Positions 8,910 through 17,808 of a stretch of DNA of 64,000 nucleotides are shown piece after piece. The notes beneath the pieces are model-generated. The model was not told the DNA's origin. It saw nothing but the letters and a program-made list of their open reading frames with translations, and searched no databases. Origin of the DNA: Affinundibacterium baiyunense. GTDB taxonomy: Bacteria > Pseudomonadota > Gammaproteobacteria > Burkholderiales > Burkholderiaceae_D. Made by a program: the position numbers and the translations under genes. Location: assembly GCF_018139645.1 (NCBI RefSeq), contig NZ_JAGSPM010000002.1, positions 310,001 to 374,000 of the forward strand. Reading direction: 5' to 3'. Numbering within the stretch: the first letter of the stretch is position 1; each line of letters opens with the position of its first letter.

Positions 8910-9252
8910 GATTTCTATCGTCTTGGGCAAATGCTCGCCCTTTTTGCATGGTTAATCAGCGTTCTAGTCTACTTTGGAAATGCCAATAAAGCATTTCAAA
9001 GAGCGTATTTTCGTCTTGGAATTCATCGCAAAACAACAGACTGTCTGCGTTTTTGTGCGTTTAATAAGTATAGGAAATAGGGATGTAGAAAATGAAATTT
9101 TTAATGTGCTAGGGATTTCCCGCTGACCGCTAGTTCGCCCACCCTGCGAGAATATGCCTGCTTTTGTCTTTATAATGCCTGCTTTTCGGTATGTAGCGCG
9201 AATGTGAAGGAACGCCGCATACGCTATTTGATGAATTCATAAGGACGAAGTC
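8910..9252. other. Divergent intergenic region, HD-GYP operon / S9 peptidase
   Basis: 343 bases with no gene. It must hold promoters for both directions. On the plus side a good Shine-Dalgarno AAGGACG (9241-9247) precedes the peptidase ATG. A short direct repeat, two copies of TGCCTGCTTTT near 9153-9186, is visible. No promoter pair close enough to consensus to claim. Confidence 0.5.
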
Positions 9253-11736
9253 ATGTCGTCAAGATTTACCCAGCGTGGCGGTGTGTTTGCTAGCAACTCA
9301 CTTGTTGGTTTGCTTGTCAGCCTAGGAATCAGTTTCAGCCTTGGTTTGCTTGCCCCCGCTATTGCCAGCGATAGTCGCTATCAATTGCCATCTGCTGAAC
9401 TGCAATCTTTGGTGGATGCACCGCGTGGTCCCGAGTTTCGGCTTGGGCCAAAAAATAAGACGGGTTTGTTAGTCAATATTCCTGGCCTACCAAGTATTGC
9501 CGAGATTGCGCAACCCGAATTAAAGCTAGCAGGACTGCGCATACATCCCAAATTGCGTGCTGCATCGCGTAGTGGTTTTAGTGACGGTTTGAGTTTATTA
9601 GATATCCCTAGCGGCAAAATTCGTAAGGTGACGGGTTTGCCAAGCAAGATCAAAATTGCCGATATGGCTTGGTCTGCTGACGAGAAATGGTTGGCATTTA
9701 GCGTCTGGGCGCGCAATGGCGTGGAGTTGTGGTTGCTCGATGTGAAACAAGCGACGGCTCGTCCATTGATTTACGAGAAACTGAATGCAGTAATGGGCGC
9801 CGGTTTTTCATGGTTAAACGGCAGTGATCAATTACTGGTTAGACTATTACCACGCTCGCAAAAGCCAGCACCGATTGAACCTCGCGTGCCGATTGGCCCA
9901 AATATGCAAGAAACCCGTGGCGGCAAATTGGCGCAGACACGTACTTATCCAGATTTGTTAAAAAATGCGCATGATGCCGATATGCTGGATTGGCAATTGC
10001 AAACCCAATTAGCCGTGGTACATATCGATGGATCGGTACGTCGTTTTGGTCCTGTTATGACTTTATCCAAAGTCCTAGCATCACCAGATGGCAAGTGGGT
10101 ACTTACAACGCAATTGAAACGCCCGTACTCCTATCAATTGCCGTGGGAGCGATTTGGTCACTTGATTGAAGTTTGGAGCATCGACGGCAAGAAACTCAAA
10201 ACCGTCGCCGATGTGGTGATGCGTGAACGTCTACCAAGCGCTAGCGATGCAGTACAAGCCGGTCCACGTAATTTTGCTTGGCGTAATGATCAGCCTGCGA
10301 CCTTGTATTGGCTTGAAGCACATGGTGTAGAAGCCGACGCGAATGCTCGCATTTCTGACGTATTGTGGCAGCACGGTGTTCCGTTTGGCGGTGCTCCACA
10401 AAAGTTGATGGAAATGCCTTGGCGCTTTAACCAAGTTTTGTGGGGTAATGATCATGTCGCTTTGGTCACCGAGAGTTCCGCTAAAACCCGAGAAACGCGC
10501 ACTTGGCGGATACAACCGGGTGCGCCTTTTACCAAGCCAGACTTATTGTTTCACCGAAAAACCGAAGATCAGTACAGCAATCCTGGCTCACCGGTAATGG
10601 AATTAAATCAATATGGTCGCTCGGTAATTCGCCTCACCTCTGATGAGCAATCGATGTTTTTGACGGGTGTTGGTGCTAGCCCAGAAGGTGATCGACCATT
10701 CCTTGATCGTTACTATATTCCTACAGAAAAAGTGATTCGTTTATGGCGTTCGAAAGCGCCCTATTACGAAGAAGTATTAGGCGTGTTAGATGATCAAGGT
10801 CATCAAATCATTACCAGTCGCGAAGCAGCAGATGAAAGACCGAATCTATTCTTGCGTAATTTGGCAGGCACCGCTGCGCCGAAAGCATTGACCAATTATC
10901 CGCATCCAACACCTAAATTTCGTGGCATCCAGAAACGCCAAATTCATTACGAACGCGAAGACGGCGTGAGTCTAAGCGCAACACTTTATTTACCGCCAGG
11001 TTACGATGAAAAACGTGATGGCCCTCGACCGATGTTGATGTGGGCGTATCCACGCGAATTCAAATCTGCCGAAAGTGCTGGTCAGGTTAGCGGCTCCATG
11101 TATAAATTTAATCGTATCAATGTGCAAGGTCCACAAGTGATGCTGGCACGTGGATACACGGTTTTAGATGGTTTTTCTATGCCGATTATTGGTGAAGGGC
11201 GCAAAGAACCAAACGATACCTTTATCGAACAACTCAAAATGAACGCCCAAGCAGCGGTGGATGAAGTAGTGAAATTGGGGGTCGCTGATCGTCATCGGAT
11301 CGCGATTGGCGGTCATAGTTATGGTGCTTTCATGGCGGCCAATTTGTTGGCGCATACCAGTTTGTTCAAAGCCGGCATTGCGCGTTCTGGCGCTTATAAC
11401 CGCAGTTTGACGCCATTTGGCTTTCAATCAGAAGATCGTAATTATTGGCGCGCATTTAACACCTATAAAGAAATGTCACCGTTTAATTATGCCGACGATA
11501 TTGATGCGCCTTTGCTCTTGATTCATGGCGAAGACGATAATAATCCCGGTACTTTCCCGATGCAGAGTGAGCGTATGTATCAAGCTTTGCAAGGTTTGGG
11601 AACGCCATCACGCTTGGTCATGCTACCGCACGAGAGTCATTTTTATCGATCGAGAGAATCCTTAATGCACATGCTTTGGGAACAAGACCAATGGCTCAAT
11701 CGTTATGTAAAGAACGCAAAGCCAGCCGCAAAATAA
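9253..11736 (+). CDS. S9 family serine peptidase (glutamyl-endopeptidase-like prolyl oligopeptidase)
   Basis: Exported alpha/beta-hydrolase peptidase of the prolyl-oligopeptidase clan. A signal peptide covers about 1-38 (LVSLGISFSLGLLAPAIA). A beta-propeller gating domain occupies about 45-560 and contains PIGPNMQETRGGKLAQTRTY, a segment I associate with the S9D glutamyl endopeptidase group. The catalytic domain has Ser689 (GGHSYGAF), an Asp near 761 in HGEDDN, and His796 (PHESHFY). At 827 residues it fits S9D enzymes. Substrate preference after Glu is inferred only from that resemblance. It stands alone, divergent from the HD-GYP operon, with a weak 8-bp inverted repeat after the stop. Confidence 0.88.
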   Translation: MSSRFTQRGGVFASNSLVGLLVSLGISFSLGLLAPAIASDSRYQLPSAELQSLVDAPRGPEFRLGPKNKTGLLVNIPGLPSIAEIAQPELKLAGLRIHPKLRAASRSGFSDGLSLLDIPSGKIRKVTGLPSKIKIADMAWSADEKWLAFSVWARNGVELWLLDVKQATARPLIYEKLNAVMGAGFSWLNGSDQLLVRLLPRSQKPAPIEPRVPIGPNMQETRGGKLAQTRTYPDLLKNAHDADMLDWQLQTQLAVVHIDGSVRRFGPVMTLSKVLASPDGKWVLTTQLKRPYSYQLPWERFGHLIEVWSIDGKKLKTVADVVMRERLPSASDAVQAGPRNFAWRNDQPATLYWLEAHGVEADANARISDVLWQHGVPFGGAPQKLMEMPWRFNQVLWGNDHVALVTESSAKTRETRTWRIQPGAPFTKPDLLFHRKTEDQYSNPGSPVMELNQYGRSVIRLTSDEQSMFLTGVGASPEGDRPFLDRYYIPTEKVIRLWRSKAPYYEEVLGVLDDQGHQIITSREAADERPNLFLRNLAGTAAPKALTNYPHPTPKFRGIQKRQIHYEREDGVSLSATLYLPPGYDEKRDGPRPMLMWAYPREFKSAESAGQVSGSMYKFNRINVQGPQVMLARGYTVLDGFSMPIIGEGRKEPNDTFIEQLKMNAQAAVDEVVKLGVADRHRIAIGGHSYGAFMAANLLAHTSLFKAGIARSGAYNRSLTPFGFQSEDRNYWRAFNTYKEMSPFNYADDIDAPLLLIHGEDDNNPGTFPMQSERMYQALQGLGTPSRLVMLPHESHFYRSRESLMHMLWEQDQWLNRYVKNAKPAAK

Positions 11737-11737
11737 T

Positions 11738-11786
11738 GAAATCCTCGGAGGCTTGTGGTGAAGCTTGTTGCGAATCTTAGGATTTC
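11738..11786 (+). terminator. Long-loop inverted repeat after S9 peptidase
   Basis: GAAATCCT (11738-11745) and AGGATTTC (11779-11786) are perfect complements separated by 33 bases, followed by a short T-containing stretch. Weak support for a terminator. Confidence 0.3.
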
Positions 11787-11857
11787 GCCGCTTTTGTGAA
11801 TACAAGCACGAGGTTTTCCATTATGATGAACTCAACTTATTCTCTCTTTAGTTCACC

Positions 11858-12307
11858 ATGTTAAAAGTTTATATTCTCGACAATCAAGCCGTTGCGCGCA
11901 ATTTGTTGAGCTCGGTGCTGATGAATGGCGGGCATGAAGTCATTGGTGATGGCAATCATAGTTCAGTCAATCTCGCCAAAATGGTGAAACTGCAACCGCA
12001 AATTGTCTGTATGGATATCGGTGAAGCAGATCAAACCGGACTTGCCTTGTTAGACAATGTGCGAGCGCAATTACCAAAAGCTCTGATTTTTCTGGTGTCC
12101 GCAAAGATGGATGCAGAAATGATCACTGCCGCACAAAGTCGCGGCGTTGTTGGTTTTATTGTGAAACCATTCAATACTACAGCGGTGCTAACATCCATTC
12201 GTAATACGATATTGCGTATCGCTGGCCAGGCTCGTTCAAAGCAGCAAGCCGAATCAAGTTCAGAGACACCGGCTAGCGCTGGTGATCCACCAAGTAGTCC
12301 AGCTTAA
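11858..12307 (+). CDS. Stand-alone response-regulator receiver protein
   Basis: A CheY-like receiver domain (residues 1-122) with a low-complexity Ser/Ala/Pro tail (about 123-149) and no output domain. The phospho-acceptor Asp lies in VCMDIGEADQTGLALL, followed by the Ser of FLVSAK and the Lys of VKPFN. The usual acidic pair at the end of strand 1 reads ILDNQ, so one of the two Mg-binding acids is Asn. Phosphorylation may therefore be weakened or altered. Such proteins act by protein-protein contact. It is 120 bases after the S9 gene and 163 bases before the LytS-type kinase; its partner is not evident. Confidence 0.82.
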   Translation: MLKVYILDNQAVARNLLSSVLMNGGHEVIGDGNHSSVNLAKMVKLQPQIVCMDIGEADQTGLALLDNVRAQLPKALIFLVSAKMDAEMITAAQSRGVVGFIVKPFNTTAVLTSIRNTILRIAGQARSKQQAESSSETPASAGDPPSSPA

Positions 12308-12470
12308 ATGGGCTTTGTTTGGTCTGAACTAGCACTTTGTTTAGTTCGATTTGAACTTTTGATTTCATCTTCCGAACGGCAGCTTTTGTCTAGCCATAAT
12401 CGATTTCATCGCAACTTTACTTCTGCATTCAGCACTCACTTATAGTAGATGTTATCAATAAGGAGGCGTC

Positions 12471-13880
12471 ATGAATCCGTCATCAATTCCCACCCAACCT
12501 GCTATGTCTGAACAAGCTCTACCGTCAGAAGTATCGATTCAAAGTGATACTTGGTTAAATCGCTATCGTAACTTCCCGGTCTTTTCGAAGACGTGGTTTC
12601 GCTATCGTACCGTTGCCTTTGTTGGCGTCTATATTTTTATCGCCGCTTTGGTGACGGTGATTGCTGCGGTCACCAAGGGGGATTGGAAAGTCTATGCCGT
12701 TACCATGGTACCAGTGATGTTGGCGGCGCTTAGCTTGACGACCGTTGGTCAAGCAATGGCGGTGTGGGTGAGACAAAAGAATTTTGCGAGTCGTAAAGAG
12801 ACGATCTTATTGTGCGTAGCCTTGCTTTCAGGCGTCGCGATTAGTTATGGCGTTGCGCAGGCGACAGATAACTTGGCAAAGTTTGTGATCTATGGCGATG
12901 CGAATTACAAAGTCGTTTCAAAAAACAAAAAGAGCAACGCGGATCATCAACAACCAAGTGCATCAGCGACGGCGGATGCGGCTTCAGCTTCAGCGCAAAC
13001 ACCTGCCTCCGTTCCAGCTGAAACTTCTGCAGCTTCCTCGACAAAGAGCGAGGCAAATTCAGCGAGCGTGGCAAAGCCTGAAACTAAGGAAAAACCCGTG
13101 GACAACGACAGTGTCAAGCTGGACAAGTTAATTCAATTGATCATTGGTTCCTTCCCTATCGCATTTTTAATTATTTATACCGCGAGTGGTTTCGACTTAT
13201 GGTTTTTCTTCCGCCAACGTAAGCGTCTTGCAGAGGCATTACGTCAACAAGAATTAAAACGCGCGCAAGACGCGCGTCGCGAAGCCGAGTTGCGCTTATC
13301 CGTATTGGTTGCCCAAGTCGAACCACATTTCTTATTCAATACTTTGGCAGGCGTACGCTCAGCGATCTTGACGGAACCGTTGCGTGCTACCGCGATCGTC
13401 GATCATTTGGTGGATTATTTACGTTCAACCATTCCACAAATGCGCGGTGATGGCACAAGCGAACAAGGTCGCTTAGCCAAACAACTAGAGGCTGCGCGCG
13501 CCTATCTAGGCTTAATGCAGGCCAGAATCCCGCGCCTTAGTTATAGCGTTGAATCAGAATTAAAAGACGCGGCCTTCCCACCTTTGCTTTTGATCTCTTT
13601 AGTTGAAAACGCGATTAAACATGGCATAGAACCAAAAATTGGCCCGGTTCATGTTGCTGTCAATGCGCGCTATTTTGACGATGGTGATGAAGAAAAATTA
13701 GAAGTATCAGTGAGCGATAACGGTGTGGGTTTTGGCGGCACTACTTCTGGTTCCGGTATCGGTCTAGCCAATATCCGTGAACGTCTAGAATCCATGTATG
13801 GCGATAAAGCGAAGCTCACTTTAAAAGCACGACCTGAAGGTGGTGTGATTGCCAGCATTGTTATTCCTTTGATCGCTTAG
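12471..13880 (+). CDS. LytS/YehU-type membrane sensor histidine kinase
   Basis: 469 residues. Two or three membrane helices occupy about 45-145 (VAFVGVYIFIAALVTVIAAV and others). A periplasmic Ala/Ser/Glu/Lys-rich linker (about 160-215) is followed by another helix (LIIGSFPIAFLIIYTASGF). Then comes the His_kinase domain, with phospho-accepting His in VEPHFLFNTLAGVRSAI, and a GHKL ATPase (LLISLVENAIKHGIEPKIG, VSDNGVGFGG, GIGLANIRERL). This architecture pairs with LytTR regulators, and one follows 148 bases downstream. The RBS AGGAGG lies just before the ATG. The signal is unknown; the low-complexity linker is unusual for the family. Confidence 0.92.
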   Translation: MNPSSIPTQPAMSEQALPSEVSIQSDTWLNRYRNFPVFSKTWFRYRTVAFVGVYIFIAALVTVIAAVTKGDWKVYAVTMVPVMLAALSLTTVGQAMAVWVRQKNFASRKETILLCVALLSGVAISYGVAQATDNLAKFVIYGDANYKVVSKNKKSNADHQQPSASATADAASASAQTPASVPAETSAASSTKSEANSASVAKPETKEKPVDNDSVKLDKLIQLIIGSFPIAFLIIYTASGFDLWFFFRQRKRLAEALRQQELKRAQDARREAELRLSVLVAQVEPHFLFNTLAGVRSAILTEPLRATAIVDHLVDYLRSTIPQMRGDGTSEQGRLAKQLEAARAYLGLMQARIPRLSYSVESELKDAAFPPLLLISLVENAIKHGIEPKIGPVHVAVNARYFDDGDEEKLEVSVSDNGVGFGGTTSGSGIGLANIRERLESMYGDKAKLTLKARPEGGVIASIVIPLIA

Positions 13881-14028
13881 CGGTAACTTCATTGAGTTTT
13901 TGCGCGACGCTAATTGAGCGCGTCCTTCGCGAAGTATTTAATTGCTTAGGCAGTAGAAATTCATTGATAATGTAAAACGTAAAAAAACTATTTAAAAATA
14001 GCATCGAGATACAAGAATAAGGATAACT

Positions 14029-14784
14029 ATGACCACAGCGATTATTGCCGACGACGAAGATTTACCGCGCAAAGACTTACGCCGCATGCTAAACGACTTG
14101 TGGCCCGAACTCGACATCATCGCCGAATGCGAACATGGCGCCGACGCCTTAGAAGCAATCCATCAGCATCATCCTGACATTGCATTTCTTGATATTCGCA
14201 TGCCAGGCATGACAGGTCTCGATGTTGCCAATGCGACCAAAGGCCGTTGTCATGCGGTGTTTACCACTGCTTACGATAATCATGCGCTGGAGGCATTCTC
14301 GGCAGGCGCGATTGATTATTTGCTCAAACCGATTTCACGAGAACGCCTAGTCGATGCCATCGCAAGGCTCAAAGCCCGCTTAGAAGTCAAAGCCACACCA
14401 ACAGATTTAAGTAGTCTGATGCAAGAATTAGACAAGCGACTACGGCCACAAAATGTCGAACGCATACGTTGGATTAGCGCCAGCGTCGGCGATACGATCA
14501 AGATGTTCCCTATCGATAAAATCCTATTTTTCACCTCGGACGAAAAATATACCCGTGTCGTATGTACCGACGATGAAGCCCATGTGCGCAAGCCCTTAAA
14601 AGAAATTATCGAAGGACTCGATCCAGAGGTGTTCTGGCAAATACACCGCAGCGTCGTCGTCCGCGCCGACGCCATCGCTAAAGCACATCGCGACGAACTA
14701 GGCAAGGTCACGGTTGAATTACGCGGCAGCAAAGAAGTTTTAAAAGTAAGTCAGGCCTATGCTTGGCGGTTTAAGCCTATGTAA
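14029..14784 (+). CDS. LytTR-family response regulator
   Basis: 251 residues. The receiver domain (1-120) has an intact acidic pair (IIADDEDLPRKDL), phospho-acceptor Asp in IAFLDIRMPGMTG, the Thr of FTTAYD and the Lys of YLLKPI. The C-terminal LytTR DNA-binding domain (about 145-250) is recognised by IDKILFFTSDEKYTRV and VFWQIHRSVVVRADAI. Expected to be phosphorylated by the adjacent LytS-type kinase and to bind paired direct repeats at target promoters. The shine-Dalgarno AAGGA lies before the ATG. The TonB-dependent receptor just downstream is a plausible target, but this is an inference from position. Confidence 0.93.
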   Translation: MTTAIIADDEDLPRKDLRRMLNDLWPELDIIAECEHGADALEAIHQHHPDIAFLDIRMPGMTGLDVANATKGRCHAVFTTAYDNHALEAFSAGAIDYLLKPISRERLVDAIARLKARLEVKATPTDLSSLMQELDKRLRPQNVERIRWISASVGDTIKMFPIDKILFFTSDEKYTRVVCTDDEAHVRKPLKEIIEGLDPEVFWQIHRSVVVRADAIAKAHRDELGKVTVELRGSKEVLKVSQAYAWRFKPM

Positions 14785-14845
14785 CAAGCGGAGTTTAGGA
14801 TTTATCCTCGTTGGACGAAGGCAGTTTGTTGAATTCACAATTCTG

Positions 14846-14953
14846 ATGACTTCAAATAAGAAAAACGTTTCGAACTATGCATGGCGTATTTTAGGCGTGA
14901 CTTTTATCGCTCTATATATCGTTTTTCTCGTCATTGGTGCGCAAGGAAAATGA
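14846..14953 (+). CDS. Putative 35-residue single-span membrane protein
   Basis: A short ORF, starting MTSNKKNVSNYAWR, with one clear hydrophobic span (ILGVTFIALYIVFLVIGA) after a positively charged N-terminus, ending QGK. It ends 10 bases before the likely ATG of the TonB-dependent receptor, so it could be a leader or a coupled small membrane protein. The Shine-Dalgarno sequence is weak. I do not recognise a family. The hydrophobicity could be chance, but the composition and the close spacing make it worth listing. Confidence 0.4.
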   Translation: MTSNKKNVSNYAWRILGVTFIALYIVFLVIGAQGK

Positions 14954-14963
14954 GCTTGATCAG

Positions 14964-17144
14964 ATGAAAAAAACTCTTGGTACAAACCAGCTTCCAGTCA
15001 ATCTTGTTTGCGCTCTACTAGCGGGTTTCAGTTCGAACATTCAAGCCCAAAACCTCGAGCAAAAAGTTCAACAAGCTCAGCAAGTTGAGGTAAAAGCCAA
15101 GTCAGCTACTGAAAATGCAAAGCGCGATGCTTCGTCAAAGCTGGTTGTGGAAAATGCCGAATTGATGCGTTTTGGTGATACCACTGTTACCGATGCGATC
15201 AAACGTGTACCCGGTGTGATTGTGAATAACGGCGCGATACAATTGACCGGCATGGGTGGACAGTACACGCAAATTTTGCTCGATGGTGAGCCGCTACGCG
15301 GTACAAATATCGACCATATTCCGATGAGTATGATTGACCGCGTTGAAATCTATCGACTCGGTAATGCGGAATTCAGTAGTGCTGCAATCGCAGGAACGAT
15401 CAACATTATTTTGAAAAAAGTTCCGCGTGAAGCACAGCAACAAATCAAGTTAAGCGCAAGTGATGCGTATTTGCCTGCGGCTAAACTGGATTGGCGAGGA
15501 TCGGCAACGCATGACAAGTTGTCATATGCCTTATCGATTGCAGCAGGAATTGATCGTAACGCCTTCGGCCCACCGAAACGCTCTTCAGTTCGCACACGTG
15601 ATTCTGACAATATCGTTGTCAGCGAGTATGACACACGCTTTGAAAGCAAATTTAAAAGCAAGATGATCAGTATCTATCCAAAAATCCAATATAAAGCACC
15701 CGATGGTTTTTATGTTGGTTTGGATTCTGGATTCGCGTTTTACAATTTTCCGGTTGAGATTACTGAGGACTATCGCTTTCTAAAAGACCCTGCTTTTCTG
15801 GTTACTCATGAAAACGTGCGCGTCAACGACTATACAAAATCAGCGAATAGCGTATTAAGAATCGGTGATCGCATTTGGAAGGATGTGAATATTGATTTGA
15901 CCTTGGGTTTGAATGGCGGCTACACAAAAAATTATTTGAACCAACTGCACTTTACCGACGATGCGGCCTTAGTTTTGGATCGAGATATCAAGCGAGTTCG
16001 TCGCAGTGGTGGTGTCGATAGTACTCTGAAATTAAGGGCGCCCGGATTTGAAAATCATGATGTCGTAGCTGGGTGGAATGCCAGCAGTCAGGTAGTGAAT
16101 GAGCGCAGCTTGAGTGTCGATAGTAAGCTTGGTAGTAGTGGCACTGTGACGCAGTTAGTCAATGATCAGCGTACTCGCTCGGTCGTGTCGCGCTTAGCAT
16201 TTTTTGCCCAAGATGATTGGCGTTTTCAAAAAACATCTTCCGCATCTATCGGTTTGCGTTGGGAGACGGTGCAGGTAGAGACCGCTGGAAATCAATTGAT
16301 TTCTGGCCGTTTTAACGCCCATGTTTGGAGTCCGATTGTACAAACTTTATGGCAGTTACCTCGATCAAATTCTGAAAATACTGATCGCATACGTATTGGT
16401 GTTGCGCGAACTTATAACGCGCCAACGAACTTTCAATTGGTCAATCCAGGATTCAAGCTCATTAATAATTCAATAGAAAATCCTAGTGATCTAGCTAACC
16501 CGCGTCTCAGACCGGAGTTGGCGTGGTCATTTGAAGCTGCGTATGAGCATAACGGTGCCGATAAATGGAACTATAACTTACGGACAGTCTTTCGTAAGAT
16601 CGATGATTTACACCGACAAGATATACTTAAAATTGGCAATGATTGGTGGAAGCAATACGTGAATGCTGGGCATGCAATTAGTAAGAGCCTCAGTTTCGAT
16701 ACGCAGTTTCCTTTGAAGCGATTTGTTGCTAACGCACCTGAATTGAATTTCAGTTTTGCCGTGTCGAAGAACTGGACTTCGCTCTCGAATTTACCACCAC
16801 CAGACAATCGTCTCACACCAATCAGTTTGAGCGCAAACACAAATATCGACTACACCGCGAAAGATATTCCCTTAAGCCTAGGCGCTAGTTTGCGTTACCG
16901 TGACGGCAATCCACTCATGGTCAGTTTGAGTCAACGTCAATTACATCAGGCCCAAACTTATCTTGATATGTATGGGGTCTGGAAGTTTGATAAGAAAACG
17001 CAATTGCGCTTTAGCATTGATAACGCATTAAAGCGCGCTTACGCCGATGGTTTTGAGTTTTATGACCGAAGATTCACCACTACTAAGTTAGAAACAAAGG
17101 CCGCGTATCGCACGATGCGGCTGAATTTTGAACACAATTTTTAA
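14964..17144 (+). CDS. TonB-dependent outer-membrane receptor
   Basis: Energy-coupled outer-membrane importer. I choose the ATG at 14964 (MKKTLGTNQLPVNL), which yields a signal peptide ending SSNIQAQ; the longer frame starts at a TTG. The plug domain covers about 40-150 (DAIKRVPGVIVNNGAIQLTG, QILLDGEPLRGTNIDHIPMS, MIDRVEIYRLGNAEFSSAA, GTINIILKK). The rest is a 22-strand-type barrel ending in aromatic LNFEHNF, with a C-terminal Phe as outer-membrane proteins require. Length 726 residues. The ligand cannot be read from sequence; the LytS/LytTR pair upstream and several secreted peptidases nearby make peptides or metal-peptide complexes possible. Confidence 0.92.
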   Translation: MKKTLGTNQLPVNLVCALLAGFSSNIQAQNLEQKVQQAQQVEVKAKSATENAKRDASSKLVVENAELMRFGDTTVTDAIKRVPGVIVNNGAIQLTGMGGQYTQILLDGEPLRGTNIDHIPMSMIDRVEIYRLGNAEFSSAAIAGTINIILKKVPREAQQQIKLSASDAYLPAAKLDWRGSATHDKLSYALSIAAGIDRNAFGPPKRSSVRTRDSDNIVVSEYDTRFESKFKSKMISIYPKIQYKAPDGFYVGLDSGFAFYNFPVEITEDYRFLKDPAFLVTHENVRVNDYTKSANSVLRIGDRIWKDVNIDLTLGLNGGYTKNYLNQLHFTDDAALVLDRDIKRVRRSGGVDSTLKLRAPGFENHDVVAGWNASSQVVNERSLSVDSKLGSSGTVTQLVNDQRTRSVVSRLAFFAQDDWRFQKTSSASIGLRWETVQVETAGNQLISGRFNAHVWSPIVQTLWQLPRSNSENTDRIRIGVARTYNAPTNFQLVNPGFKLINNSIENPSDLANPRLRPELAWSFEAAYEHNGADKWNYNLRTVFRKIDDLHRQDILKIGNDWWKQYVNAGHAISKSLSFDTQFPLKRFVANAPELNFSFAVSKNWTSLSNLPPPDNRLTPISLSANTNIDYTAKDIPLSLGASLRYRDGNPLMVSLSQRQLHQAQTYLDMYGVWKFDKKTQLRFSIDNALKRAYADGFEFYDRRFTTTKLETKAAYRTMRLNFEHNF

Positions 17145-17183
17145 GCTGTGGTGTTGGTGTGTGCTGTTGCATTTGTTCCCGGC

Positions 17184-17300
17184 TTATTTCACAAATTCTG
17201 TCAGCTTCTTTTTTCTGACGGGTAAATACAATTTGCCTTGGTGTACAAAAGAACAGAGTTCGACAAGTGTTTCGTGATTGTTCAAATAGTTCAAAGCAAA
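17184..17300 (-). pseudogene. Broken 3' fragment of the PD40 propeller gene
   Basis: The stretch 17196-17272 matches the 3' part of the intact PD40 gene at 18571-18648 at roughly 80 % of bases by eye. In translation it shares ELCSFVHQGKLY against EFCPFVHQGKLY. One base is missing just after the GKLY codons, shifting the frame so the proteins diverge. The fragment is on the same strand as the intact copy and lacks the rest of the gene. It is the scar of a duplication or of an insertion that split an older locus. The small ORF covering it (17184-17369) is probably not a real gene. Confidence 0.65.
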
Positions 17301-17390
17301 TTCAAAACTACTAGGAACCAACTGCGCCTGTAAATCAATCGATTTAGAGCGCACCCATTCGCGCGTCATTTTCTAAAGTCATGCTATTCC

Positions 17391-17726
17391 TTATTCGTCA
17401 ACCGCGAGAACTTCGGGAACGAAGCGTTTCAGCACATCAAGTTCCGAAGCTGATACTTTTGATACATTTAGAATCAACGATTGCAATCCTGGAATTTGAG
17501 CAATTCGTTCAAGCGCAAGGAAAGACAACAGTGAGGCGTCGAGTGCTATCTGTTGAACACCAACAAGCTCACAAAGGATTGCCGCGTCTGCATCCTCGAC
17601 TGTAACGTTCATCAGTGTTACTGCAAAATTTTCGGCATCCCAGCAGTATCCACCACCAAGGTCTTCGATCTTAGCAAGAAGGCGTTCGTTGTTTTCGGTA
17701 GTAGAGGTCGCGACAGTTTCTGTCAT
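17391..17726 (-). CDS. Hypothetical protein, downstream cassette-type gene
   Basis: 111 residues from the ATG at 17726 (MTETVATSTTENNERLLAKI). No signal peptide or membrane span. The C-terminal half is a run of short Leu/Ile-rich beta-alpha units (IALDASLLSFLALERIAQI, GLQSLILNVSKVSASEL), reminiscent of leucine-rich-repeat-like folds, but no named family is recognised. The ATG is only three bases beyond the R' box of the attC-like site at 17729-17808, the position typical of the next gene in an integron cassette array. No second attC is visible after its stop. A longer frame reaching 17753 would start inside the attC and is unlikely. Confidence 0.6.
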   Translation of the reverse strand: MTETVATSTTENNERLLAKIEDLGGGYCWDAENFAVTLMNVTVEDADAAILCELVGVQQIALDASLLSFLALERIAQIPGLQSLILNVSKVSASELDVLKRFVPEVLAVDE

Positions 17727-17728
17727 AA

Positions 17729-17808
17729 GGCGTAACGCAAAATTGAGCGGCACGCGCCTGCAAGTCCGTGGGGACGAAGTGGAGTGAACTCGAATGTTTT
17801 GTTATGCA
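17729..17808 (-). other. Integron-type attC recombination site
   Basis: On the minus strand, R'' reads GCATAAC (17807-17801) and R' reads GTTACGC (17736-17730), fitting RYYYAAC/GTTRRRY almost fully and complementary except for one base. Inside them AACATTCGAG and CTCAATTTT can pair except for one mismatch and one unpaired C, like the L''/L' boxes with their extrahelical base. A central GTCC/GGAC stem is visible. The stop codon of the upstream DUF4375 gene lies inside R'' and the next gene starts three bases after R', both hallmarks of cassettes. No integrase gene is in the window. Confidence 0.68.

Noticed and set aside
17184..17369. 61-residue ORF as a real gene
   Set aside because: Its C-terminal part is a frameshifted remnant of the PD40 gene and its N-terminal part matches nothing.
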